A stretch of 64,000 nucleotides of DNA from Neodiprion pinetum (GCF_021155775.2 NC_060234.1:7822283-7886282), one strand, 5' to 3'; shown: positions 50,250 to 61,370, numbered from the stretch's first letter. Program-made: numbers and translations. Notes: generated by a model from the letters alone, not told the origin.

Positions 50250-50743
50250 CGTAATTAAAAAACAATTGCATAAGATATATGTTCACACGACAAAACACAA
50301 ATACGCATTACATTCCGATCAGGTACCCTGACTAGGGTTAAGCGACGTAGTCGGAAACTTTCGACTTTTTCAACTGCTCGAGTCGCCTTTGCGTCGAACT
50401 TGATACCTGTGTGTCTCAGGTGTATTCACAGATTAAGTTGCAGAATACGAAGTTTTAGCTGAAGACAGTGAGCGAACTCATTGTCAAGGAAATATTGTGA
50501 ACGACCACTTTGGTCGTGACATCTGGTGTCCAAAAAAGAAATGAGGCTAGTGCACCTTAGGTGCACCTGAATGAATGATTAATTCGTGAGATTCGTTTGG
50601 ATAAAATAAAAATGCGAACAAATTTTTTCACAATTCTATGGAATTCCGACAAATGAGCACTGATTGTAAATGAATCGATGAACTTTTGCTTGAACACCAT
50701 AGTCGGTCATTTTCTTCTAGCCCCGCTTCGATGTCAGTTCCTA

Positions 50744-53640
50744 CTAGAGGCTCCGACCACCGCTCGAAGAATTACCTCCGGCAAATGGTTCAGCAAAATC
50801 TTCGCTGGAATCGATCACTGAAATATTCAAGTCATATTAAGTTACAGCAGCCGCTGCATGTAATATCTACATTACGTCTTCGTCGATCAGTGCTTGGAAA
50901 ATTCAGTCCGACCAAACATGAAAATCATCGACAAAATACTAATTACGTCTTTTATTCTAATGACGTCACCGAAAACCGCGTTTCGGAGAAGGTATTGTTC
51001 AGGATGTTTTCGGTATTTATAACTAATGTAAATATTTTGCCTGGTGAATCAGATGAAATCCAGCGTTTCATGTCTGCGGCTCATTCGCGGTACAATCGAT
51101 GATCTTTTACTCTAATATTTCAATTGTACTAATGATATCCCCTTCGGAAAATATGTTTGTTCCGCCCCAAAGTATATCGTTTCAGTTAATAATCCCTATG
51201 GAACACGCACGGCTGAGAGTTTTGTCTGTATTGTTTGCACGAAAGTTTGCAACATTTACTGATACAAAAATCTCGATTCGACTTTCGAATATCGTTGTAA
51301 TGTATTTTTTTTCATTCGTCTCTTTACACACGCGAGAGAACAATGTGAAAAAGAATTCGAAAAATCCTGAAACTCGAGTTTCGAAATGAAACTGCACTTT
51401 GAGATCTAATCGAATCTTTAGCCAACTACGTTTTAATCGACAAGAGATTTGCACTGTTAAAACAAAAATAAAAAGAAAATCACAAAGAAGGCATTTTAAT
51501 ATTTGCGTAACGTAAGATTCAAGTTAGATTTGGAATCTGCCTCTAAAATATTGGGCAACATACCTACGCCTGATTGAATTCGAACTACGTTCTGGAAAAT
51601 TTTGTTGCATGATATCATTTTTCGGAAAATTACTTTTCGCAAACTTCAAAGTACCCGCAAGATGATGATGGAAATTTATAAACATAGTTACAGTCGACTT
51701 TACTTTGTGCGACAAGTTCAAGAAGACAAGAATGCAACATAACTGGAAGAGGTGAGGGATTGAAATTGATTTTTATCACATGAGTCTCACCATAGGATAA
51801 ATTCGAGGTCCTTGTTCCTGTACCGGACGTAGCTTGACGCACTGGATCAGACCTAAAATAGGGTGATAAATCACATCATAATGAATATTTTCATTTGATA
51901 ATGTGATGAGGACGGCGGCTTTCGTAAAATCAACGCATTCCAAACTCGATATACTTTTTAACCAAAGTTGATTTTACGTCATAAAATTTTCTATAAAATA
52001 AGCTTTGTCTTAAGGATTTGTCGACACAACTTCACAGAAAAAAAAAATTAGGAATATCTAATCCGAATTTCCAACTACAAATTGATATCCGTGATAACCG
52101 ATTTGAAAGCCCTCTGGTGCCATATTACGTGTTAATCTGACGATTTTAAAAATTTTGAACAACTGTAACGGATCCAATCTTGAAAATTTTGCAAGTCCAA
52201 CCTTGGATTCGATATCGGTGACCCGAAAGACCTTTACTTATTACTTTCTACCAAACTCCAAATGTTCTTGGATTGTTTTCCGTTTTATTGGATGAGGCGT
52301 TTTGGATTTCGCAAATCTGACCTCGGATTCGTGATCAGCCACCCAATGAACCTTCAAGTACCAGTCTTCATGAAAATCCGAATATATTTATTATTTTTCC
52401 AGAATATTGAGTACGCCGAATTCAAATTTTGCAAATCTGACTTTAGATTCGTAATGACCAATCCAAAAATTCTTACGATACCAATTTTCAATCAAATCCA
52501 TTCATCTATTCTCAACATATCATCATTTCTATATTATTTTTTTCAATTTTGCTATTCGAATAATCCAATAAGTACTGAACCGATCAAGGCAAAAATCTAA
52601 TTAGATCTAAGTTTGGAAAAACCGCGTCGATTGAGACCAAAATCACTGGAATTCGGTAACTCATTCTCGACATATCGTAGGAGAAAAAAATTTATCACAC
52701 ACACGCATACATAATCCATCAGACATTTGCTCGACGGCATGCAGGGGCACAAAATGGACCATTCACGATCGCTCCGGCGATCCATGGCTCTCCGATGCGA
52801 AGCTCAAGCATCTTTACCTTCCGATTCATTGGGTGCCAGTGTAGGAATGAATTTGCTCACTGAGCCCCGATCCAAACTAGGCGAAATCCCCGTTAGATAG
52901 CACAACACGTGGCTCGAGGGTCGTGTTATTGTGAATGGTGTAACGAAATTAGGCATCAGGCAACGAAATAAAAGTGTAACATGCAGGTATAACTGATGTT
53001 CGACCAAAGGTATTGTTTATTGTCTCGGTCATTTGTCAATCAATCGAAATCCTGTTTATTATTGCGTTCGCGATCAGTCCGCGATCATTCAAACGATGAC
53101 AACTGTTTTTCTGAAGAAAATGAGCCACGAATTAGTTATATTGAAGCCATGGTGTGGAAAAATCCTTATCATGGGATTTTTTTACGTGGAATGAGCTCTG
53201 GTTCAGAAATAAATCTTTTTTGGAACATGTCGATTTTTTAAAAGTCACCGTACTGAACCGAATAGGTTTTATGGTTTCTTATTGTATTCACATAGGATTG
53301 TATTTTACTGAAACAATATGATATCACAAAAATACTTCTAATCTGTGAAAAATGCTCGACAAAGTCCTTTCTAACAAATGCCACGTGATTTTTCAGCATC
53401 TACTGACGGTTGCTCGGAACGTAAAAATGACAATGCGGATGTAACGCGGTTTCGATCTAGTTTCACGCGTTCAAATTTCACGAAAATCAGTCACCCTAGA
53501 TGCGTGTCCTCTTATTATCAGGATAAAACTGAATTGGATGTAACTCACAAATTGCCGGACATGAACGGAAACCTTATTCCTTGCGTCAAAGCCTGGGAAC
53601 TGATTGCCAGAACTGCCAAAAGTACGATGAGTTTTCCCAT
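50744..53640 (-). CDS. Small secreted peptide, copy 1 (75 aa, three exons)
   Basis: Exons on the - strand: 53640-53549, 51852-51791 and 50817-50744 (92, 62, 74 nt; phases 2 then 1; GTGAGT and GTGAGA donors; TAG at 50746-50744). Residues 1-20 are a signal peptide (MGKLIVLLAVLAISSQ...). The mature part is about 55 residues without cysteine, starts GIRFPFMSGN and ends GGNSSSGGRSL. The middle is rich in Ser, Thr and Gly. I do not recognise the family; an antimicrobial, venom or seminal peptide would fit. The sister gene at 56279 has the same structure. Gene structure is predicted from conserved splice sites and matching phases in two copies. Confidence 0.75.
52140..52600. repeat. Degenerate tandem repeat, period about 85-170 bases, left arm
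   Basis: A unit with the pattern tttgcaaatctgac, then gattcgtgatcagcc, then accagtcttcatgaaaatcc recurs two to three times with drift. The same unit occurs inverted in the right arm (57319-57790) and once, diverged, in the spacer near 54530-54630. The long open frame across it reflects the repeat, not a proven gene. Confidence 0.55.
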
Positions 53641-53665
53641 GTTTGTCTTCTGAATTTAATTCAAA

Positions 53666-53701
53666 ACTGATGCGAATGAATTATGTTCCTTGGCTTTTAT
53701 A
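53666..53701 (-). promoter_or_regulatory. Core promoter of peptide gene copy 1 (TATA and initiator)
   Basis: On the - strand TATAAAAG lies at 53701-53694 and TCAGT, the arthropod initiator, at 53670-53666, about 31-33 bases downstream. The ATG follows at 53640. The same layout is found in the other arm. Confidence 0.75.
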
Positions 53702-54257
53702 CTTTGGCATTATTGGTGTCATGGAAGAAAACCAGATGTGTACATAAAGATTCTACAAACACAAATTCGAAATGTGTCACCTGCGGTAAAACATTACTTG
53801 TCGATCATACTTACCGACGAATTCTACACCTTGACAGCTTTATTATATTTAACCAGCTTCAGGGACTATTGTTGTTGGCATATCCTAATTCTTCCATCTG
53901 TCGAATTGTGCGGCACGACAAATTTCCATTCCTCACGCCTAACTTGACCGTAAAACTGTTATATTCTGCACATGCAACGCGATGCAATTATCGCAATCGC
54001 ATTACATAATTTTTGGTCTGAAGGTTTTTTTTATAATTTCTCGCACTCTGCTGGTTAAGCTTTAATTTCCGAAATTGACGATATTAGACACAGTCCGCGA
54101 ATCAGAAGCTCAAAACACTTTTTGAATTGCGCAAAAATTGTCTATTCATTATTTTCAGACTCTTTAATTAATCATCTTGCGTCTGAACTTTCGAAATTTA
54201 ACATGTCTGATTGTGAATACGTACGTTTTGGTCACTGTAACACTAAATATGAGTTTT

Positions 54258-55661
54258 TATTCAAATTTTCGTATAGCTACTTATTCTCAATTTATTGAAT
54301 ATTACATTTTCACCTTCAAGAGCAGTTTTAGAATCTGAAAATGTAGCGTCCCCATGTTTGGCAATGGTAATATGAAAATTCCATTGGCGCCAGTTTTTGG
54401 TACGCTTTGGCCGGACTCAAATATTTTTCGGATAAATATTCAGGTCATTTGTACACAATTTTGAGCAAATAATTTGGAATTCATAACTAAGTGTAGTGGA
54501 AATTCGGGGCTTATACCTATTGATTTTCCGGCGATGCGGACAAATTTTAGATATACCAAGCCATGATCTTTTTTCCTTCCTGAGTTCAACATATTTAGCC
54601 CCCAATTCGAAATCAGTGACTCCCAAAACTTTTCTATTAAGAGTTTTTATGTAATCAGGACATAGTTATGAAGTTTTCAATTTCCGTTTAGTGATGGACA
54701 ACTAAAATTCAGCAAATTAGCTTGAATTGAAATAAGGTTGGTTTGAAGCGTATCTATAAAAAGGTTAATAACTAGAATGTGGCCTTACTTCGATTGAGAA
54801 GTATGTCGCATGCCGTAGTCAGCTGAGTAAATCATTCATGTACTTGAAATTCTTTGCAATCAGATATGCGTTGCGAAATTCAACATAGTCAAATCTACGT
54901 CGATCAAAGTTCGAAAAAGGTGACAAACATGCTGCAGAACCTGAATTTACATTGTCGATAAATATGTCATTAAACTGTTATACTTTACCTACGCGGATCA
55001 TTAATCTGTCTATTTCGGCTGGCCTATAAAATTCGCTCACCATTGAAGAAATTCGAGAAATGTCGATTATTGGTCAGTTGATCAATCTTCTGACTGATTC
55101 TATAAACGGAGAATTTATTTCTGACCAAATGAATCTCTCGTCTCCGTTTGTACCCTATTATCGTTGGAAAGACACCTAACGACGTCTTGTACTGTATTCT
55201 CAGTCTTTCCACAACTCAAGTTCATATCAAATACCCGGAGGGGTATTTTTCTTCTAGCGGCATGTATTTCAATGTTTTGTTGAATCAACTCTACATTTTT
55301 CGCTTGTCGAACGAGTCGGTAAAAATCGTTGCACTCTAGGATATGGTGCGATCCAACGATCTCTACGCTGAAAATGTATTTTCACGAGTGCACCATTCGC
55401 AATCACACGACCCTCGGCCCACGTGATGAGCTATCTGACCGGGATTTCGCCTAGTTTTGATCGGGGCTCAGTGAGCAAACTCATTCCTAAACTGGCACCC
55501 AATGAATCGATAGGTAGAGATGCGTGAGCTTCGCATCGGAGAGCCGTGGATCGCCGGAGCGATTGTGGATCGGTCCATTTGGTGCCCCTGCAATTGGTCT
55601 CAATCGACACGACTTTTCCAAACATAGATCTAATCAGCTTTATTGGATGAGGCATTTTGGA
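54258..55661. other. Spacer of the palindrome
   Basis: About 1.4 kb not shared in mirror form. It holds a diverged unit of the tandem repeat (about 54530-54630) and, at its right end, a third copy of an arm segment (55396-55660). No gene recognised. Confidence 0.6.
55396..55660 (+). repeat. Third, diverged copy of an arm segment inside the spacer
   Basis: From tgcaccattcgcaatcacac through gatcggggctcagtgagcaa to gagccgtggatcgccggagc it matches 56979-57170 of the right arm at roughly 85-90 per cent, then switches to matching the opposite orientation (ttattggatgaggcattttg, as at 52281). It is therefore a rearranged copy. Confidence 0.75.
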
Positions 55662-56217
55662 AAAACTCATATTTAGTGTTACAGTGCCCAAAACGTACGT
55701 ATTCACAATCAGACATGTTAAATTTCGAAAGTTCAGACGCAAGATGATTAATTAAAGAGTCTGAAAATAATGAATAGACAATTTTTGCGCAATTCAAAAG
55801 GTGTTTTGAGCTTCTGATTCGCGGACTGTGTCTAATATCGTCAATTTCGGAAATTAAAGCTTAACCAGCAGAGTGCAAGAAATTATAAAAAAAACCTTCA
55901 GACCAAAAATTATGTAATGCGATTGCGATAATTGCATCGCGTTGCATGTGCAGAATATAACAGTTTTACGGTCAAGTTAGGCGTGAGGAATGGAAATTTG
56001 TCGTGCCGCACAATTCGACAGATGGAAGAATTAGGATATGCCAACAACAATAGTCCCTGAAGCTGGTTAAATATAATAAAGCTGTCAAGGTGTAGAATTC
56101 GTTGGTAAATGTGATCGACAAGTAATGTTTTACCGCAGGTGACACATTTCGAATTTGTGTTTCTAGAATCTTTATGTACACATCTGGTTTTCTTCCATGA
56201 CACCAATAATGCCAAAG

Positions 56218-56253
56218 TATAAAAGCCAAGGAACATAATTCATTCGCATCAGT
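56218..56253 (+). promoter_or_regulatory. Core promoter of peptide gene copy 2 (TATA and initiator)
   Basis: TATAAAAG at 56218-56225 and the initiator TCAGT at 56249-56253, with the presumed start A at 56251, 28 bases before the ATG at 56279. Confidence 0.78.
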
Positions 56254-56278
56254 TTTGAATTAAATTCAGAAGACAAAC

Positions 56279-59200
56279 ATGGGAAAACTCATCGTACTTT
56301 TGGCAGTTCTGGCAATCAGTTCCCAGGCTTTGACGCAAGGAATAAGGTTTCCGTTCATGTCCGGCAATTTGTGAGTTACATCCAATTCAGTTTTATCCTG
56401 ATAATAAGAGGACACGCATCTAGGGTGACTGATTTTCGTGAAATTTGAACGCGTGAAACTAGATCGAAACCGCGTTACATCCGCATTGTCATTTTTACGT
56501 TCCGAGCAACCGTCAGTAGATGCTGAAAAATCACGTGGCATTTGTTAGAAAGGACTTTGTCGAGCATTTTTCACAGATTAGAAGTATTTTTGTGATATCA
56601 TATTGTTTCAGTAAAATACGATCCTATACGAATACAATAAGAAACTATAAAACCTTTTCGGTTCAGTACGGTGACTTTTAAAAAATCGATATGTTCCAAA
56701 AAAGATTTATTTCTGAACCAGAGCTCATTCCACGTGAAAAAATTCCATGATAAGGATTTTTCCACACCATGGCTTCAATATAACTGATTCGTGGCTCATT
56801 TTCTTCAGAAAAACAGTTGTCATCGTTTGAATGATCGCGGACTGATCGCGAACGCAATAATAAACAGGATTTCGATTGATTGACAAATGACCGAGGCAAT
56901 AAACAATACCTTTGGTCGAACATCAATTATACCTGCATATTACACTTTTATTTCGTTGCCTGATGCCTAATTTCGTTGCACCATTCACAATAACACGACC
57001 CTCGAGCCACGTGTTGTGCTATCTAACGGGGATTTCGCCTAGTTTGGATCGGGGCTCAGTGAGCAAATTCATTCCTACACTGGCACCCAATGAATCGGAA
57101 GGTAAAGATGCTTGAGCTTCGCATCGGAGAGCCGTAGATCGCCGGAGCGATCGTGAATGGTCCATTTTGTGCCCCTGCATGCCGTCGAGCAAATGTCTGA
57201 TGGATTATGTATGCGTGTGTGTGATAAATTTTTTTCTCCTACGATATGTCGAGAATGAGTTACCGAATTCCAGTGATTTTGGTCTCAATCGACGCGGTTT
57301 TTCCAAACTTAGATCTAATTAGGTTTTTGCCTTGATCGGTTCAGTACTTATTGGATTATTCGAATAGCAAAATTGAAAAAAATAATATAGAAATGATGAT
57401 ATGTTGAGAATAGATGAATGGATTTGATTGAAAATTGGTATCGTAAGAATTTTTGGATTGGTCATTACGAATCTAAAGTCAGATTTGCAAAATTTGAATT
57501 CGGCGTACTCAATATTCTGGAAAAATAATAAATATATTCGGATTTTCATAAAGACTGGTACTTGAAGGTTCATTGGGTGGCTGATCACGAATCCGAGGTC
57601 AGATTTGCGAAATCCAAAATGCCTCATCCAATAAAGCGGAAAACAATCCAAGAACATTTGGAGTTTGGTAGAAAGTAATAAGTAAAGGTCTTTCAGGTCA
57701 CCGATATCGAATCCAAGGTTGGACTTGCAAAATTTTCAAGAGTTGATCCGTTACAGTAATTCTAAATTTCAAAAATCGTCAGATTAACATGTAATATAGT
57801 GCCAGAGGGCTTTCGAGGTACGGATATCAATTTGTAGTTAGAAATTCGAATTGGATATTCTTAATTTTTTTTTTCTGTAAACTTGAAACTAGCCGCATGA
57901 GAACGAGAAGTTCGAGGGCTAGCTTATGGCCAACTTGAAGCCGCTTGTTCTGTTTTTTTTTTTTTTTTTTTTGCGTAAAGTTGGGTAATTGATCACGACT
58001 ACTCACATGATCTTTGGTTTGCAAATCCCCCCATAGTGAAATGATAAGGAATGGTTTATTAAAAGATACGGAACGTCAGACGAATGACTTAGGTAACGGT
58101 ATCGAAAAATCCTTAGGACAAAGCTTATTTTATAGAAAATGTTATGACGTGAAATCAACATTGGTTAAAAAGTTTATCGAGTTTGAGACGCATTGATTTT
58201 GTGAAATCCGCCGTCCTCATCACATCAAATGAAAATATTCATAATGATGTGATTTATCATTTTATTGTAGGTTTGGTCCAGTGCGTCGAAATACGACCCG
58301 TTCAGAAACAGGGACGTCGACTCCATCCTATGGTGAGACTCATGTGATATAAATCAATTTCAATCCCTCACCCCTTCCAGTCATGTTGCATTTTTGTCTT
58401 CTCGAAATTTCCGCGCAAAGTAAAGTCGACTGTAAATGTTTATAAATTTTCATCGTCATCTTGCGTGTATTCTGAAGTTTGCGAAAAGTAATTTTCCAAA
58501 AAATGATTTCACGCACCAAAATTTTCCAGAACGTAATTCGAATTCAATCAAAAGTAGGTATATTGTTGAATATTTTAGAGGCATATTCCAAATCTAGCTT
58601 GAAACGTTACGTAAATATTAAAATGCCTTCCTTGTGATTTTTTTTTTTTTTTTTTTTTTTCAACAGTGCAAGTCTCTAGTCGATTGCAATGTAGTCGACT
58701 AAAGATTCGAACAGATCTCAAAGTGCAGTTTCATTTCGAAACTCGAGTTTCAGGATATTTGGAATTCTTTTTCACATTTTTCTCTCGCGTGCGTAGAGAC
58801 GAATGAAAAAAAATACATTTCAACGATATTCGAAAGTTGAATCGAGATTTTTGTATCAGTAAATGTTGTAAACTTTCGTGCAAACAACACAGACAAAACT
58901 CTCCGCCGTGCGTGTTCCGTAGGAATTATTAACTGAAACGATATACTCGTACTTTGGGGCGGAACAAACATATTTTTCGAAGGGGAGATCACTTGCACAG
59001 TTGAGATGTCAAGATACAAGATGATCGAATTGTACCGGCAACGAGCTGCAGATATGAAACGCTGGATTTGATCTGATTCATCAGGCAAAAGACGTAGTTC
59101 GAAAAACCGAGCATAACCTGAATAATACCTTCCGTGAAACACGGTTTTCGGTGACGTTAGAGAAAGACGTAATCAGTATTTCGTCAATAATTTTCATGTT

Positions 59201-59371
59201 TGGTCGGACTGAATTTTCCAAGCACTGATCGACGAAGACGTAAAGTAGATTTTATATGTATCTGCGGCTGTAACTTAAAATGACTTGAATATTTCAGAGA
59301 TCGATCCCACCGAAGCTCATACCGAACCATCTGACGGAGGTAATTTTTCGAGCGGTGGTCGGAGCCTCTAG
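56279..59371 (+). CDS. Small secreted peptide, copy 2 (75 aa, three exons)
   Basis: Exons 56279-56370, 58271-58332 and 59298-59371 (92, 62, 74 nt). Acceptors are attgtag and atatttcag; donors are GTGAGT and GTGAGA; phases 2 then 1; TAG at 59369. The signal peptide is identical in nucleotide sequence to copy 1. Exon 2 encodes FGPVRRNTTRSETG...PSY and exon 3 IDPTEAHTEPSDGGN...GGRSL. An RR pair may be a processing site. There are no cysteines and no domain I know. Exons 2 and 3 differ strongly from copy 1 but with no frame shift. It is divergently arranged with copy 1, so the two promoters face each other across about 2.6 kb. Confidence 0.75.
57319..57790. repeat. Degenerate tandem repeat, right arm copy
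   Basis: Inverted counterpart of 52140-52600, within intron 1 of peptide gene copy 2. The units share gatcacgaatccgaggtcag with variation. Confidence 0.55.
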
Positions 59372-59539
59372 TAGGAACTGACATCGAAGCGGGGCTAGGA
59401 GAACATGACCGACTATGGTGTTCAAGCAAAAGTTCATCAGTTCATTTACAATCAGTGCTCATCTGTCGAAATTCCATAGAATTGTAAAAAAATTTTTTCG
59501 CATTTTTATTTTATCTAAACGAATCTCACGATTTAATTA

Positions 59540-59620
59540 TTTATTCAGGTGCACCTAAGGTGCACTAGCCTCATTTCTTTTTTGGACACCAGATGTCACG
59601 ACCAAAGTGGTCGTTCACAA
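59540..59620 (+). other. Conserved hairpin-forming segment in the 3'-UTR of the peptide genes
   Basis: It contains ggtgcacctaaggtgcac and acgaccaaagtggtcgt, each self-complementary. The same bases occur in the left arm near 50500-50570. Possible RNA structure in the 3'-UTR. Confidence 0.4.
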
Positions 59621-59865
59621 TATTTCCTTGACAATGAGTTCGCTCACTGTCTTCAGCTAAAACTTCGTATTCTGCAACTTAATTTGTGAACACACCTGAG
59701 ACACACAGGTATCAAGTTCGACGCAAAGGCGACTCGAGCAGTCGAAAAAGTCGAAAGTTTCCAACTACGCCGCTTAACCCTAGTCAGGGTACCTGATCGG
59801 AATGTAATGCGTATTTGTGTTTTGTCGTGTGAACATATATCTTATGCAATTGTCTTTCAATTATG

Positions 59866-59871
59866 AATAAA
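59866..59871 (+). terminator. Poly(A) signal of peptide gene copy 2
   Basis: AATAAA about 495 bases after the stop codon, at the mirror position of the one in the left arm. Confidence 0.5.
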
Positions 59872-60120
59872 TATTCACTGTCTATGTATCTACTCGAAAA
59901 TTTGAACCTTACGCCATGTTATCGATACCCAAGTACCAATGCCGTTTCGCTGCAAATTTTTCATTAATGCGATCGCCGCTTTATGTCGATTGCATTGTCA
60001 ATTAAGAATTTACTGCTTGTTGCAACATGCGATTCCAGTAGACTTGGATATTTTTGCGTCAAAAATGACTGATCCAACAATGCCACCTAAAAGATTTCCA
60101 ATAATTATCACATCATCACG

Positions 60121-60597
60121 CTATTTTTCTCGTAAAAATAATTTTTAATAGCATGTGAACAAATTGATCTGAGCGTTCCTCAAAATCCGCAAACAATTCT
60201 GCTGTCTACAAATTCATCATCAAGGTCATCAAGGATCTCTGTCGTCATGTCAACTCGTTGGACCTTTAGGAATTCCGAGGAAAACATCTAGAAAGTCTTG
60301 GGTTTAAAAGCGCTTAGAAAATATAACGAAATATTTTCGTTTTTCGACTTCACGCTTTGCACAATGAAACAATAGATTAGAGCTTTCGTCAAACAATGCC
60401 TATGATTTGTATTGAACTGGGAGAGTTTCAAGATCTCAAATGATTCGATCGAATATTTGTAAGATTAACTCATTTGCTGTTTTCTGGGTATATAGAAACA
60501 TCGCTTTGCCAAACTTACCCGAATAACCTCTCTGATCTGCCTATTTGAATCAATTTCACACGAAAACCTGAAAGCGACTACACTTAAATTGCATTCA
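60121..60597. other. No gene recognised
   Basis: On the - strand there is an isolated open frame reading EILDDLDDEFVDSRIVCGF (about 60240-60170) and, nearer the palindrome, GNLLGGIVGSVIFDAK (about 60100-60050). These may be relics of a gene or transposon, but I cannot name it. Confidence 0.3.
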
Positions 60598-61370
60598 CTA
60601 TGATGATTCAGTCGTTCGGGCAGAAAACATGCCAAAGTGATGTTTTTTCCTCTGAATCGTCAATTCTATCACCCTGCAAAGTTTCGCTACATATTTGATC
60701 AGTTTCATAGTCTTAATAAGTAAGTTATGTGAGTGCTTTTTTCCATGCACCGATAGTAGTTTCCATTCCATATTTTTGTCCCGTGCGCCTATTAACTCAG
60801 CAAATCCACGAATTTTGCTTACTTTTATCGACCGATATTTTTCGATTTCTCTTCTTACTCGATCTCTTTTCTTTTGCGTGAGTTCAATGATCGTCTTTTC
60901 GGAAACGGACGAAAATTCAGGAAATCCGCACTTTTTTGCGGTATTAATCAACACTTCCTTTCATTAATAACGAAACCAAGTTGATGTAAAAGTGAGCGAG
61001 TGATGCGTATATTTTCTTGGCACTCGTCGTAGGCTCTGCCGAAGAATATCAAATCGTCAAGATAAATCACCGATATAAGCTCCTCACGTTTTAAGTTTGC
61101 CATTACTGGTTTTAAGATACTTGTAAATGTAAATAGGACTGTATCGAGACCAACTGGTGAACAAATGAATTCTAAAAGTTGGCTCTTTTATCTCAATCAC
61201 AGAAATTTCCGATCAGATTCTGTCATCGAAACGAGATAAAACGCTTCCTTTAGATCTACTGTTGCCATAAATCCGTTTTCGATCATCAGATTTATAACGG
61301 TCTGAATCCTAGGCGTTTCGTCAGGTTTGATGAAAGGAGAATTGATATTTGTAGTCTCCATTTTTCGGAT
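60598..61370 (-). pseudogene. DIRS-like retrotransposon remnant (reverse transcriptase)
   Basis: In - strand order: KMETTNINSPFIKPDETPR, then GFMATVDLKEAFYLVSM (61365-61205), a stop and frame shift, then PVGLDTVLFTFTSILKP and SVIYLDDLIFFGRAYDE with the catalytic YxDD motif (near 61060), then KKCGFPEFSS, TIIELTQKKRDRVRREIEKY and KIRGFAELIGA (60598-60954). The order and the FAELIGA-type block resemble DIRS-family reverse transcriptases. Several stops and shifts show that it is dead. Confidence 0.75.

Larger units (their letters stand above)
49990..54257. repeat. Left arm of a large palindrome
   Basis: This arm is the reverse complement of 55662-60120 along its whole length. Similarity is highest near the inner end and promoter, and lower and gapped over the outermost 150 bases. 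The inner boundary is sharp at the sequence cactaaatatgagttttt. It carries the - strand peptide gene. Confidence 0.95.
55662..60120. repeat. Right arm of the large palindrome
   Basis: Reverse complement of 49990-54257, beginning at aaaaactcatatttagtg. It carries the + strand peptide gene. The outer 150 bases are more diverged than the rest. Confidence 0.95.

Noticed and set aside
52262..52600. A 112-residue frame matched in both arms
   Set aside because: It follows the degenerate tandem repeat; the protein itself is an internal repeat and has no promoter or splice context.
56613..56690. Alternative second exon of the peptide gene (KIRSYTNTIRNYKTFSVQYG) after a gtttcag acceptor
   Set aside because: It stays open in both arms, but the model with exons at 58271 and 59298 matches phase at both junctions, has good donors and acceptors in both arms, and shows amino-acid-biased divergence. 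An alternative transcript is still possible.
56912..57115. A 67-residue frame conserved in both arms and partly in the spacer copy
   Set aside because: Changes between the spacer copy and the arm alter amino acids more often than not and are not shaped by codon position. Recent duplication alone explains the open frame.
49990..60120. The palindrome as a single transposon with giant terminal inverted repeats
   Set aside because: No transposase, integrase or DNA polymerase is seen in the spacer or arms, and the outer ends fade rather than stop sharply. A segmental inverted duplication fits better.
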